Part shown: positions 1-8,167 of the stretch, piece after piece
Layout of the letters: every line of letters begins with the position of its first letter
Position numbering within the stretch: the stretch's first letter is position 1
Position numbers and translations under genes: made by a program
Notes under the pieces: generated by a model
Database searches by the model: none
The model's input: only the letters and a program-made list of their open reading frames with translations
What the model was told of the DNA's origin: nothing
Assembly (NCBI GenBank): GCA_003215635.1
Contig: QCKC01000002.1
Location: forward strand, 62,001-126,000
DNA from: Prochlorococcus sp. AG-409-J19
GTDB taxonomy: Bacteria; Cyanobacteriota; Cyanobacteriia; PCC-6307; Cyanobiaceae
Length of the DNA stretch: 64,000 nt
Reading direction: 5' to 3'

Positions 1-1095
1 TGGAATATATAAACTATTTGCATTAGAAGACCTTCCTGTAACTATTGCTTGACCTTTATATAATTTAATTCTTACCAGTCCATTAACATAAGATTGTGTA
101 CAGTTAATGAAACCATCCAACGCTTCTTTTAGTGGAGTAAACCATAAACCTTGATACACCAGATCTGACCATTGCCTTTCCAGTTGATGCTTAGTACGTA
201 AAACGTCAGCAGATAATGTTAAAGACTCTAATTCCTGATGAGCTTTAATCAATAAAAGCATTCCTGGTGTTTCATAAATTTCTCGACTTTTAATCCCAAT
301 AACTCTATTCTCAATCAAATCTAAACGTCCAAATCCATGTCTCCCGCCTAACTCATTTGCCAACTTAATCACTTGAACTGGCTCTAGGCTTTCACCATTA
401 ATAGCAACTGGATTCCCTTCCTTAAAAGTAATTTCTACTTCCTCAAAGGTATCAGGTGCATCTTCAATAGAAGAAGTCATCGTAAAAACTTCTTCTAATG
501 GTTCATTCATAGGATCTTCCAATGGTCCGGCTTCAATACTTCTACCTAAAAGATTCAAATCAATAGAATAAGGAGATTTCTTGCTTACGGGTGCAGAGAC
601 ACCAAAAGACTCGCCATAGGCAATTGTTTCTTCTCTACTCATTCCCCATTCTCTTGCTGGAGTAAGAACCTTCAAGTCAGGAGCAAGAGATGCAATTGCA
701 ACATCAAACCGAACTTGATCATTTCCTTTGCCAGTGCAACCATGGGCGACTGCATCCGCGCCAGACTCTCTAGCAACTTCAACAAGTCGCCTAGCAATCA
801 AAGGTCTAGCTAAAGCTGTCGACAATGGATATCTGCCTTCATAAAGACCATTCGCACGAATAGCAGGAAAAGCAAACTCTTCTACAAAATCCTGAACCAG
901 ATCGCCAACTATAGATTTATTGGCACCTGCCTCCAGTGCTTTTGCTCGAATGAGATCTAGCTCATCTCCCTGTCCAAGATCAGCAGCAAAAGCAATGACC
1001 TCCTCAACACCCCATTCTTTCATTAGATATGGGATGCAAACGCTTGTATCAACTCCACCTGAATAAGCTAGAACAACCTTCTTGGCACGATGCAT
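1..1095 (-). CDS. argG: Argininosuccinate synthase, 3' end cut by window edge
   Basis: Joins citrulline and aspartate with ATP in the cytosolic arginine pathway. The first 365 codons are present, read leftwards from 1095; the family has about 400, so roughly 35 C-terminal residues lie outside the window. The N-terminus carries the PP-loop ATP-binding motif AYSGGVDTS, and further motifs such as [14 protein letters not shown] match ArgG. The start ATG at 1095 has GGAG a few bases upstream. argH, the next enzyme of the pathway, lies separately at 31616. Identification is firm from the motifs. Confidence 0.95.
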   Translation of the reverse strand, partial: MHRAKKVVLAYSGGVDTSVCIPYLMKEWGVEEVIAFAADLGQGDELDLIRAKALEAGANKSIVGDLVQDFVEEFAFPAIRANGLYEGRYPLSTALARPLIARRLVEVARESGADAVAHGCTGKGNDQVRFDVAIASLAPDLKVLTPAREWGMSREETIAYGESFGVSAPVSKKSPYSIDLNLLGRSIEAGPLEDPMNEPLEEVFTMTSSIEDAPDTFEEVEITFKEGNPVAINGESLEPVQVIKLANELGGRHGFGRLDLIENRVIGIKSREIYETPGMLLLIKAHQELESLTLSADVLRTKHQLERQWSDLVYQGLWFTPLKEALDGFINCTQSYVNGLVRIKLYKGQAIVTGRSSNANSLYIP

Positions 1096-1289
1096 TCGCT
1101 TTACTCCTTGCTGAAAATAGGTTTCAATCTTGGATTCAATCTAATTTGACCGCACATTCAATGCCTAAATCAAATTGTGAAAATCCAATACTACAATTTA
1201 ATTGGCGAGATATACCCAAATATTTAAAACCTGATCTCTGCATCTTTCTAGATCTATATCGAATTCACAATTAATTTAAACTCAAATTA

Positions 1290-1295
1290 TATAAT
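1290..1295 (+). promoter_or_regulatory. Candidate -10 box (TATAAT)
   Basis: A perfect TATAAT lies about 40 bases before the ATG of the zinc-ribbon gene at 1337, in the gap after the divergent argG start. No convincing -35 element is visible. In AT-rich DNA such a match can occur by chance. Confidence 0.3.
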
Positions 1296-1336
1296 ATGGT
1301 TAAAGCCAGAGAAAAAGAAATTAAAAATCAGAGCAA

Positions 1337-1796
1337 ATGCCAAGCAAACCTAAAAACCGAACAGGAGAGATTTATGGGAAATTAACAGTTTTATCATTAT
1401 CAGATCGTCGCAGTAGTTCTGGCAATGCTTATTGGTGGTGTGAATGTGAATGTGGGAATATGCGTGAAGTAGCAAGTGATTCACTTTCAACAAAAATTAG
1501 AAAAAAAAAACATCACTGAATGCCATCAATGTGCCAAAGCACTAGCTCTGCAAGGTGTTTCTGCAAAAAATAACCGCGAAGAAAAACTAAGAAGGCAGGA
1601 AGCAACTAAAAATCGCAATGCCTTAATAGGACAAGTACCACAAGAATGGCTAGAACTTCCCAGAACAGATGCTGAAGCAAGAGAACTTGGCAAGAAACAA
1701 TTTTTTCGAGGTATTAAATGTCTTAGGGGACATATTTCCCCTTACAGAATTAACGGAGGATGTTTAGCTTGTAACAAAGAAATAAAACTCTTATAA
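1337..1796 (+). pseudogene. Phage-type zinc-ribbon protein, split by an A10 frameshift
   Basis: Two overlapping frames together encode one plausible protein of about 153 residues. The first frame (1337-1519) has GKLTVLS..WWCECECGN, the start of a zinc ribbon. Its second cysteine pair (TECHQC) is in the other frame, which runs on to 1796. The frames meet in ten adenines at 1501-1510; removing one A, or adding two, joins them. The C-terminal part has FFRGIKCLRGHISPYRINGG followed by CLAC, a Cys/His motif I associate with phage and HNH-type proteins. The break could be a true mutation, a sequencing error, or expression by slippage. Function is unknown; DNA binding is inferred only from the zinc motifs. 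Confidence 0.6.
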
Positions 1797-1859
1797 AACA
1801 AGAACTATAAAAAGACTATGACCCCAATACCTTCAACAAACAAAAATAAATAACTCTCA

Positions 1860-2181
1860 ATTATCTACCACTTCAAAGAATAGTGCAATGCGTGTAAACG
1901 CTGATTGCAGAAACGAACACAAAGAGCCATTCTTATGTCATTGATACGGAGGCGTCAATGGACGACACCCCACCTGAGCATCTGTAGAAGCAGATTTATC
2001 TAGGCCCCTGCTCCAACAGTCTTTAAAAATTAGTTGGCAACTCGTCTAGTGCGACAAATCTTGGACGTCAAACTAGTCGAATTCCTCTGCATCGTTTAGG
2101 TGCCCTTAAAGGAAAATAGCCAAACACCTAGCAAAATGGCCCCAGGGGAATTGATTAATAGCTTCACCTTTTTCCCTCATT
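1860..2181 (+). ncRNA. Candidate structured RNA upstream of a strong terminator
   Basis: This stretch has no ORF of normal size but is richer in G and C than its surroundings, especially 1925-2150. It contains several self-complementary segments: CATTGA/TCAATG around 1938-1960, ATCTG/CAGAT around 1980-1995, and TAGGTG/CACCTA around 2098-2133. It is followed by a strong hairpin terminator. Tiny reading frames occur (ATG at 1888, 18 codons; ATG at 1935, 22 codons), so a peptide-coding transcript is also possible. I found no tmRNA, RNase P or SRP RNA signature. The strand and 5' end are not established. Confidence 0.4.
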
Positions 2182-2215
2182 AAAAAGCCGACCCTTTAAC
2201 AGGGCCGGCTTTTTT
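2182..2215 (+). terminator. Strong intrinsic terminator, possibly bidirectional
   Basis: A stem of A5-GCCG-A-CCCT pairs with AGGG-C-CGGC-T5 around a TTAAC loop, with one mismatch and a T run on the right. Because the stem begins with As, it can also act on the minus strand, although the gene at 2236 reads away to the left only after crossing it. It fits as the end of the candidate RNA on the left and of the minus-strand membrane-protein genes on the right. Confidence 0.8.
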
Positions 2216-2235
2216 AATTGAGGACTGCTACCTCC

Positions 2236-2466
2236 TTAATCCCAGGGTTTCTGAACAGGTTTACCGGATCGCCTCTCCCGAACAAAATCAATACTCCAAA
2301 CCCAAAGAAAACCTAGAAATGAAACCGCCAAAAAAACCAAAGTAACAATCAACCAAACACTGATATCTAATCCAAATAAAATGCCATCAGAAATATCAGC
2401 ATTTGTGCTATAGGCAAAAAACATAGAAACCAAGCAGGCAAAGACCAAACTACTCTTAATTTTCAA
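2236..2466 (-). CDS. Small membrane protein, unknown function
   Basis: A 76-residue protein. The N-terminal hydrophobic segment (residues 5-22) resembles a signal peptide or first membrane helix, and a second strong membrane segment spans about 35-58. The tail is basic (DFVRERRSGK) and probably cytoplasmic. It lies 55 bases downstream of another small membrane protein gene on the same strand, so the two may be co-transcribed and end at the terminator at 2182-2215. I do not recognise the family. Confidence 0.7.
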   Translation of the reverse strand: MKIKSSLVFACLVSMFFAYSTNADISDGILFGLDISVWLIVTLVFLAVSFLGFLWVWSIDFVRERRSGKPVQKPWD

Positions 2467-2521
2467 AAAGCATCATTTCTAAAACCTTTTAGAAAACATA
2501 TAAAAACAAGAAGAGTAAAAT

Positions 2522-2767
2522 CTATTCATCGCCAAAAGTAAGCTTTTCATCATCATCCACAGGAGATCCAAACACCAAGATCCATAAACCTATTAAAAAA
2601 GCAGGTCCAAAAAGCAAAAGCAAAAGCACCAAAGGTCTCACCTCAAACGGATTAGGATGAAGACCACCCCATGTGCGGAACGCATAGCTGATCAACAAAG
2701 CAGCAGACCAGGTAACAAACATCAAAATAAGCTTCATAGGCACTAGGAATGAAAAAAGAACGCTCAT
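2522..2767 (-). CDS. Small two-helix membrane protein, unknown function
   Basis: An 81-residue protein with hydrophobic segments at about 1-28 and 45-68, then an acidic tail (SPVDDDEKLTFGDE). It is divergent from the DUF3134 gene at 2802 and upstream of another small membrane protein on the same strand. No catalytic motif is visible and no function can be given. Confidence 0.7.
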   Translation of the reverse strand: MSVLFSFLVPMKLILMFVTWSAALLISYAFRTWGGLHPNPFEVRPLVLLLLLFGPAFLIGLWILVFGSPVDDDEKLTFGDE

Positions 2768-2801
2768 GGACTATGTTGACTTATTATTGTTCTTTTAACG
2801 A

Positions 2802-3077
2802 ATGAGCGCCCTCAATAAGGTCAATCTGAGTGCACTCGACGGGATTAATCCTGCACTGAGTCGATACGGAAGGAAAGAAGCTGCTCCTATTCTGCCCTTA
2901 AGAGAAGAACCTGACCTCTTGTCATGGCTTGAAGCCAGTGGAAGACTAGTGGCAGACGATGATGAAGCTTCTCAAGAAATAAGCACAGTAGAAGAAGAAG
3001 AGCTATCTGCTCTAATGGGTGAAAAAGAAGATTACAAAGCAGAAGATGATCAAGCAGAAGAAGATTGGGAAGAATAA
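2802..3077 (+). CDS. DUF3134-type cyanobacterial protein
   Basis: A 91-residue soluble protein. The segment NPALSRYGRKEAAPILPLR followed by EEPDLLSWLEASGRL matches my memory of the cyanobacterial DUF3134 family. The C-terminal half is very acidic, with long Glu/Asp runs, and is probably unstructured. Function is unknown. It is followed after 60 bases by mraY on the same strand. Confidence 0.75.
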   Translation: MSALNKVNLSALDGINPALSRYGRKEAAPILPLREEPDLLSWLEASGRLVADDDEASQEISTVEEEELSALMGEKEDYKAEDDQAEEDWEE

Positions 3078-3137
3078 TTTCTTTGAAAAAGCATATTATA
3101 AAATTAACTCTCAACTAGTCACTACTCAAAATGTTTC

Positions 3138-4256
3138 GTGAGCAATTCATCTGAATTATTTTATAATCAAAAGATAAAAAAAATACTAGCAAATTCTAAT
3201 CTAATAATAGTAATACTATTTATACTAATATTCGGTGGATCACTTTTTTTTGATCTTTGGTTGCCGTACAAGCCATTAAGCATTCCTTTAATAATTTCTA
3301 CCATCACGTCGATGATGGCAACCAAATGGGGAATTGAAAAACTCAAAAAAGGACAACTCAAACAGATTATTAGAAAAGAAGGTCCTAAAACACATTACTT
3401 AAAAGCAGGTACTACAACAATGGGAGGATTGCTTTTTATTCCAGCAGGTTTAATCGTCGGAGCTCTCATAACTTCAAATTCTGAAAGCATTGAAAAAATT
3501 ATAGCTATTAGCTTTATAACACTTATGTTTATGATTATAGGGGCTATAGATGACTGGAAAAGCATGCAAAGAAAACACAATACTGGTCTTACAGTGAAAG
3601 AAAAACTGCTCCTGCAAATTGGAGCTAGTATCATATTTATTTATTGGAGTTATATTAAAAATTACCTAGAAAATACAATCACAATTCCATTTGGAAACTC
3701 TGTAAATGCCGGTATATTAATTTGGCCTATTTCAATATTTATACTCATTGCAGTCAGTAACTCTACTAATTTAACTGATGGATTAGATGGACTGGCAAGT
3801 GGTTGTAGTGCATTAATATTTACTGGTCTAGGCTTAAATATATTATTACTAGGATCTCCTGAAGATCAGTCTTTGGCAGTTTTTTGTCTGGTAATGGCTG
3901 GTGCATTACTGGGATTTCTTGTTTTTAACAAACAACCCGCTTACATATTTATGGGGGATACAGGATCGTTAGCCATAGGTGCATCTTTAAGTGCAGTTGC
4001 ACTCTTGTCAGATAGTCTTTGGCCATTATTCTGCATGAGTGGTGTATTAGTAGCAGAGTCAAGTTCTGTCATTATCCAAGTATTAGTATTTAAATTAAGT
4101 AAAAAGTTAAATGGAACAGGTTTTAGAGTACTGAAGATGGCACCTCTGCATCATCACTTTGAGATTACAATCAAAAATGAACAAGTGGTCGTGACATCTT
4201 TTTGGATTATTACTCTGTGTTTAGTCCTAATTAGTCTTTTAATCTCACTTAATTGA
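3138..4256 (+). CDS. mraY: Phospho-MurNAc-pentapeptide transferase (MraY)
   Basis: Transfers phospho-MurNAc-pentapeptide from UDP to undecaprenyl phosphate, making lipid I at the inner face of the cytoplasmic membrane. The 372-residue polytopic protein has the family motifs: AIDDWKSMQRKHNTGL (DDxxK-like), NLTDGLDGLASG (catalytic Asp region), FMGDTGSLAIG and APLHHHFE near the C-terminus. The start is a GTG at 3138, since the ATG at 3131 is in another frame. The gene stands apart from other mur genes here (murB and murC are at 40-42 kb). Confidence 0.95.
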   Translation: MSNSSELFYNQKIKKILANSNLIIVILFILIFGGSLFFDLWLPYKPLSIPLIISTITSMMATKWGIEKLKKGQLKQIIRKEGPKTHYLKAGTTTMGGLLFIPAGLIVGALITSNSESIEKIIAISFITLMFMIIGAIDDWKSMQRKHNTGLTVKEKLLLQIGASIIFIYWSYIKNYLENTITIPFGNSVNAGILIWPISIFILIAVSNSTNLTDGLDGLASGCSALIFTGLGLNILLLGSPEDQSLAVFCLVMAGALLGFLVFNKQPAYIFMGDTGSLAIGASLSAVALLSDSLWPLFCMSGVLVAESSSVIIQVLVFKLSKKLNGTGFRVLKMAPLHHHFEITIKNEQVVVTSFWIITLCLVLISLLISLN

Positions 4257-4264
4257 TTACTTAC

Positions 4265-4513
4265 ATGACCTATTTCACCTGGAAAGAAACTGGCTTAACA
4301 ACTGATTGCCAAAGTTTAGAAGCAATGGCCTCAAGATTTGAGGAATCAGCAAAACTTATGCGAAAAATGGCTAAAGAAGGATTCCGTTTAGAAAAGAAAA
4401 TCAACAAGCAATTAATAACACATCCAGATCCTAATATATTTGAAGCGTGGGGTTTTATTACTGAAGAATCACCATTTAAACAATTAACTCTAATGCCTGA
4501 CGAAACTTCATAA
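4265..4513 (+). CDS. Conserved small cyanobacterial protein
   Basis: An 82-residue soluble, charged protein beginning MTYFTWKETG, with a helical stretch EAMASRFEESAKLMRKMAKE. I chose the ATG at 4265, nine bases after the mraY stop; a TTG at 4253 that overlaps the mraY stop is the alternative and would add four residues. It looks translationally linked to mraY. No function is recognised. Confidence 0.7.
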   Translation: MTYFTWKETGLTTDCQSLEAMASRFEESAKLMRKMAKEGFRLEKKINKQLITHPDPNIFEAWGFITEESPFKQLTLMPDETS

Positions 4514-4617
4514 AACCATTAATTTACCATTTATTATACTATTTAATAATAATCAATTTATTTTGACCTATAAAACCAACGAATCTAAAATTCACAAGCA
4601 AATTATCTCACTGAACA

Positions 4618-5790
4618 ATGGGGAAATATCCAAAAACAATTATGCTCCTAGGAAGTGGAGAACTTGGTAAAGAAGTCACCATTGCAGCAAAACGACTGGG
4701 ATGCAAGGTTATAGCCTGCGACCGATATACAAATGCTCCTGCTATGCAAGTAGCTGATATTTCAGAAGTTTTTGATATGACAAATGGAAAATTGATAGAA
4801 GAAGTTGCCTATAAATATAAGCCTGATTTATTAGTTCCTGAAATTGAAGCGTTGGCAGTTGATTCGCTAATAGGACTTGAAAAAGAAGGCTTTAATGTTA
4901 TCCCTACTGCTCGTACAACATCAATAACAATGAATAGAGACAAAATAAGAAATCTTGCATCAGAAAAATTAGACTTAAAAACAGCAAAATTTGCTTACGC
5001 TAATAATATTCAAGAATTAACAGAAGAAAGTAAAAAACTTGGTCTACCTGTCTTAGTAAAACCTGTTATGAGTTCATCTGGTAAAGGACAAAGCTTAGTG
5101 AAAAATGAGAATGAACTTAGTCAAGCATGGGAGTATGCAATCAAAGATGCAAGAGGGAAATCAAATAAAGTTATTGTAGAAGAATTAATAGTTTTCGATT
5201 TAGAAATAACCTTATTAACAATTAGGCAAAAGAATGGTTCAACAATTTTTTGTGATCCTATAGGTCATAAGCAAATAAATGGAGATTATCAATGCAGCTG
5301 GCAACCCGCACAATTAAATACAAGTCAACTTGAAAAAGCAAAATCAATGGCAAAAGAAATTACTGATGAACTAGGGGGCGCTGGACTCTTTGGGGTGGAA
5401 TTCTTCATTTGCGGAGAAGAGGTCATTTTTTCAGAACTGTCTCCTAGACCTCATGATACAGGATTAGTAACCTTAATTAGCCAGAATTTAAATGAATTTG
5501 AATTGCATATTCGAAGCATACTAGGATTACCAATACCATCCATAATCAGAAAAGAAGCCGCCGCAAGTAGAGTAATCTTAGCTAAAGAAGCAATGTCTGT
5601 AGTTGGATATGAAGGTATTGAAAATGCACTAGTTGAGGAAAACACTGAATTATTCCTTTTTGGGAAAACTAATAGTAGAAAAGGTCGCCGTATGGGTGTA
5701 GCACTAGCCTTAGGAAAAGAAATAGAAGTAGCTCAAAAGAAGGCTGATTTTGCCGCATCTCAAGTAAGAATAATTAAGGGGGAAAAATAA
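4618..5790 (+). CDS. purT: Formate-dependent GAR transformylase (PurT)
   Basis: Makes formylglycinamide ribonucleotide from GAR, formate and ATP in purine synthesis. The 390-residue protein is close to the E. coli enzyme in length and motifs: MLLGSGELGKEV at the N-terminus, PEIEALAVD, KPVMSSSGKGQS in the ATP-grasp lid, and SPRPHDTG near the active site. It converges on sps with an 11-base gap. purL and purF, other steps of the pathway, occur at 18.8-22.8 kb. Confidence 0.95.
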   Translation: MGKYPKTIMLLGSGELGKEVTIAAKRLGCKVIACDRYTNAPAMQVADISEVFDMTNGKLIEEVAYKYKPDLLVPEIEALAVDSLIGLEKEGFNVIPTARTTSITMNRDKIRNLASEKLDLKTAKFAYANNIQELTEESKKLGLPVLVKPVMSSSGKGQSLVKNENELSQAWEYAIKDARGKSNKVIVEELIVFDLEITLLTIRQKNGSTIFCDPIGHKQINGDYQCSWQPAQLNTSQLEKAKSMAKEITDELGGAGLFGVEFFICGEEVIFSELSPRPHDTGLVTLISQNLNEFELHIRSILGLPIPSIIRKEAAASRVILAKEAMSVVGYEGIENALVEENTELFLFGKTNSRKGRRMGVALALGKEIEVAQKKADFAASQVRIIKGEK

Positions 5791-5801
5791 ATCTATCTTT
5801 T

Positions 5802-7925
5802 TCAAAAGAAACCATAATGGTTCAATCCATCTAGAACACCTAAAGCACTAATTTTAGATGAGAAAAAAGTACTCGATTGATGACGTAATTCCTCCAGGGA
5901 AGGATCATGATCACCAAGCACTACAGAGTTAGTTAATCCTCGTATTAATTCAGCATCTCCATGCTGACTAGCAAATACAAATACTTTTTCTAAAGGTATT
6001 CCCCAACGAAGAGCCAAAAATCGAATTGCTTCAGTTCTAGATGCACGTAAAGGAACTATATCCAAATACCAATGACATCTAAGCAAAGGCCTAGCAGGTT
6101 GACCAAATTTTCTTAACCTTTGAACTACTAAAGGTAAAACAGAGTATGCTGGTTGTTTTAATAAATAGGAAATTTTAAAAGGCCCTTGATGAACTAATTC
6201 TTGCAAGTTTAAATGTTCCTTCATATCAGCAAGAGCAAGCTCAACTTCTTTACGCGACCAACCAACTGCTAGCGATGATTGCCAAAAACGATCCACCTGA
6301 TTTTCAAATCTATAATAAATTTCAGTTCCAGCACGAGTAATCCAAAGGGTAGGATTAGGGAAGTGTAATTCTCTATAACGTAAACGAGCTGATTCAATAG
6401 ATCTACCTGTCAAAACTCCTATAGCAATAGATTTATCTTGAGACATAGCATCTAATTTATTACGCAAAAGAGTTAAGTTAACACCATCTGCTGTTTCCAA
6501 ATTAGTATCTAAATCAAGCAAAACCAAACTTTCACCAATAGTATTTTTTTCTTTTAATTGACTGACTTTCCAAAGACAATTAGCAGAAATCTTTATTTGA
6601 TTTTGCATCAATGCTAAATACTTGAATACATGGGCATCCCAACTAAAATGACGACTAATACCTTCAATTCCATTTTCACTCCATAATTTCCATTGTTTTT
6701 TATCAGAGCCTGCTTGCTCTAATGCATCCTGCAACAAACCAATATCAGTCACATCAGCTAATAAACCATTTTCACATCTAGATAATATTTCTCTAGGTCC
6801 ACCATCATCAGTAGCTACGGTAGGCAAACCACAAGCTGCTGCTTCTAACAAAGTTAAACCAAAAGGTTCAGTCAGGGCCGAGTTCACAAAAAGGCCAAAG
6901 CGATTTGCAGCCCATCGATAAATATCTGGAATTTGTTCACGTCTATGCTGCTTTGGATAAGCTACTGAACCATAAAGATCAAAACGATCGACCAAATCAA
7001 AAACCTGCTGGAAAACTTCTCTTTGCTGCTTATCTAACTGTCTGGGATCATCGCGAGAACCAAGCACAAGTAGAAGATTATGACGTTTCCTCAAAACCGA
7101 AGATCTTCCATAAGCTTCAACCAAAGCAGGAATATTTTTTCTTCTTACTGCCCTTGCAATAGTTAAGAGGGGGGGTAAAGAAGTATTTCTGAGAAAAGGG
7201 TTAAATAACTGATCAATTTCAAAAGAATTATTAGACAATTGCCTAGGGTAAAAACGACTAGAATCAACACCAGGCGGAACCACTTGTGCTTTCTGTGATT
7301 CAAAGCGGCCATAACGTGAATATTGTTGATTAGCCTCTTGCTGAGTACTGGTAATAACCAAGTCCGCATGTGCTAAAGCGAGCTCTTCTGCTTCGATTCT
7401 TTTACTGATGGAATAAGTCTGCTCAATCTGATCATGATCTACTCCTGCTTCGAGCAACCTTCTTTGTTTCTCTCTCCCCAAGGAATGTCCTGTAAAAACT
7501 AAAGGGATGCCTATACGGCGGCTGACTAAAGCCCCAACATATCCAGCATCAGCGTAGTGAGCATGAATCCAATCCGGAAGACGTGGTTGATCTTGGAGCT
7601 GCTTAACGAGGCGATCAGCTAAATCGTCTAAATAAGGCCACAATAATTCTTTTCTAAGATATCTTTTTGGTCCAAAAGGCAGCCGAATGATAGAAGCCTT
7701 AGAACTAATAGACTCCTTTGGAAGAGAATAATCATTAGAAACTCGACGATCTTGTATTAAACGAGTGACCAAATCAACCTGATCAACTTCAGGACGAGCA
7801 GCTAAACCCTTAACTAATTCGATTACATAAAGGGTTTGTCCCCCAGTATCCGCATCTCTACCCAATTCCAAATCATGACTTCTTATTAGTCCATGGAGAT
7901 TTAAATGGAGCAATCTCAAGCCCAT
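5802..7925 (-). CDS. sps: Sucrose-phosphate synthase with C-terminal HAD domain
   Basis: Makes sucrose-6-phosphate from UDP-glucose and fructose-6-phosphate, for compatible-solute synthesis. Residues 1 to about 430 form a GT4 glycosyltransferase (DADTGGQTLYVIEL, GHSLGREK, and the nucleotide-sugar site EPFGLTLLEAAACGLP). Residues about 465-707 resemble sucrose-phosphate phosphatase, but the catalytic motifs are altered: DLDTN instead of DxDxT at 471, SRT where the lysine motif is expected, and ASQHGD instead of GDSGND near 652. The phosphatase half is therefore probably weak or inactive. A strong ribosome site (GGGGGAGG) precedes the ATG at 7925. Confidence 0.92.
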   Translation of the reverse strand: MGLRLLHLNLHGLIRSHDLELGRDADTGGQTLYVIELVKGLAARPEVDQVDLVTRLIQDRRVSNDYSLPKESISSKASIIRLPFGPKRYLRKELLWPYLDDLADRLVKQLQDQPRLPDWIHAHYADAGYVGALVSRRIGIPLVFTGHSLGREKQRRLLEAGVDHDQIEQTYSISKRIEAEELALAHADLVITSTQQEANQQYSRYGRFESQKAQVVPPGVDSSRFYPRQLSNNSFEIDQLFNPFLRNTSLPPLLTIARAVRRKNIPALVEAYGRSSVLRKRHNLLLVLGSRDDPRQLDKQQREVFQQVFDLVDRFDLYGSVAYPKQHRREQIPDIYRWAANRFGLFVNSALTEPFGLTLLEAAACGLPTVATDDGGPREILSRCENGLLADVTDIGLLQDALEQAGSDKKQWKLWSENGIEGISRHFSWDAHVFKYLALMQNQIKISANCLWKVSQLKEKNTIGESLVLLDLDTNLETADGVNLTLLRNKLDAMSQDKSIAIGVLTGRSIESARLRYRELHFPNPTLWITRAGTEIYYRFENQVDRFWQSSLAVGWSRKEVELALADMKEHLNLQELVHQGPFKISYLLKQPAYSVLPLVVQRLRKFGQPARPLLRCHWYLDIVPLRASRTEAIRFLALRWGIPLEKVFVFASQHGDAELIRGLTNSVVLGDHDPSLEELRHQSSTFFSSKISALGVLDGLNHYGFF

Positions 7926-8167
7926 CGCATACCTCCCCCATTAGGCGGAACTGGAAGAGAATTAGTAGAGTTTTAAGGATATAAATATAAAGAAAGAATA
8001 AATGAAGTGAAGAGAATAGCTAGACGATCACCAAAATCGATTGACATGACCAGGATCTGAAAGAATCAATAGAAATTATTAATTCCTGAATCATGGCGAA
8101 TTGCGACCAAAATTTCTAGATTTCAATCCAATTTGCAAGAAAAATTTCAGCAATGCAAGCATTGATG

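Noticed and set aside
1860..2215. tmRNA, RNase P RNA or SRP RNA
   Set aside because: None of their core sequences is present on either strand; kept only as an unassigned candidate RNA.
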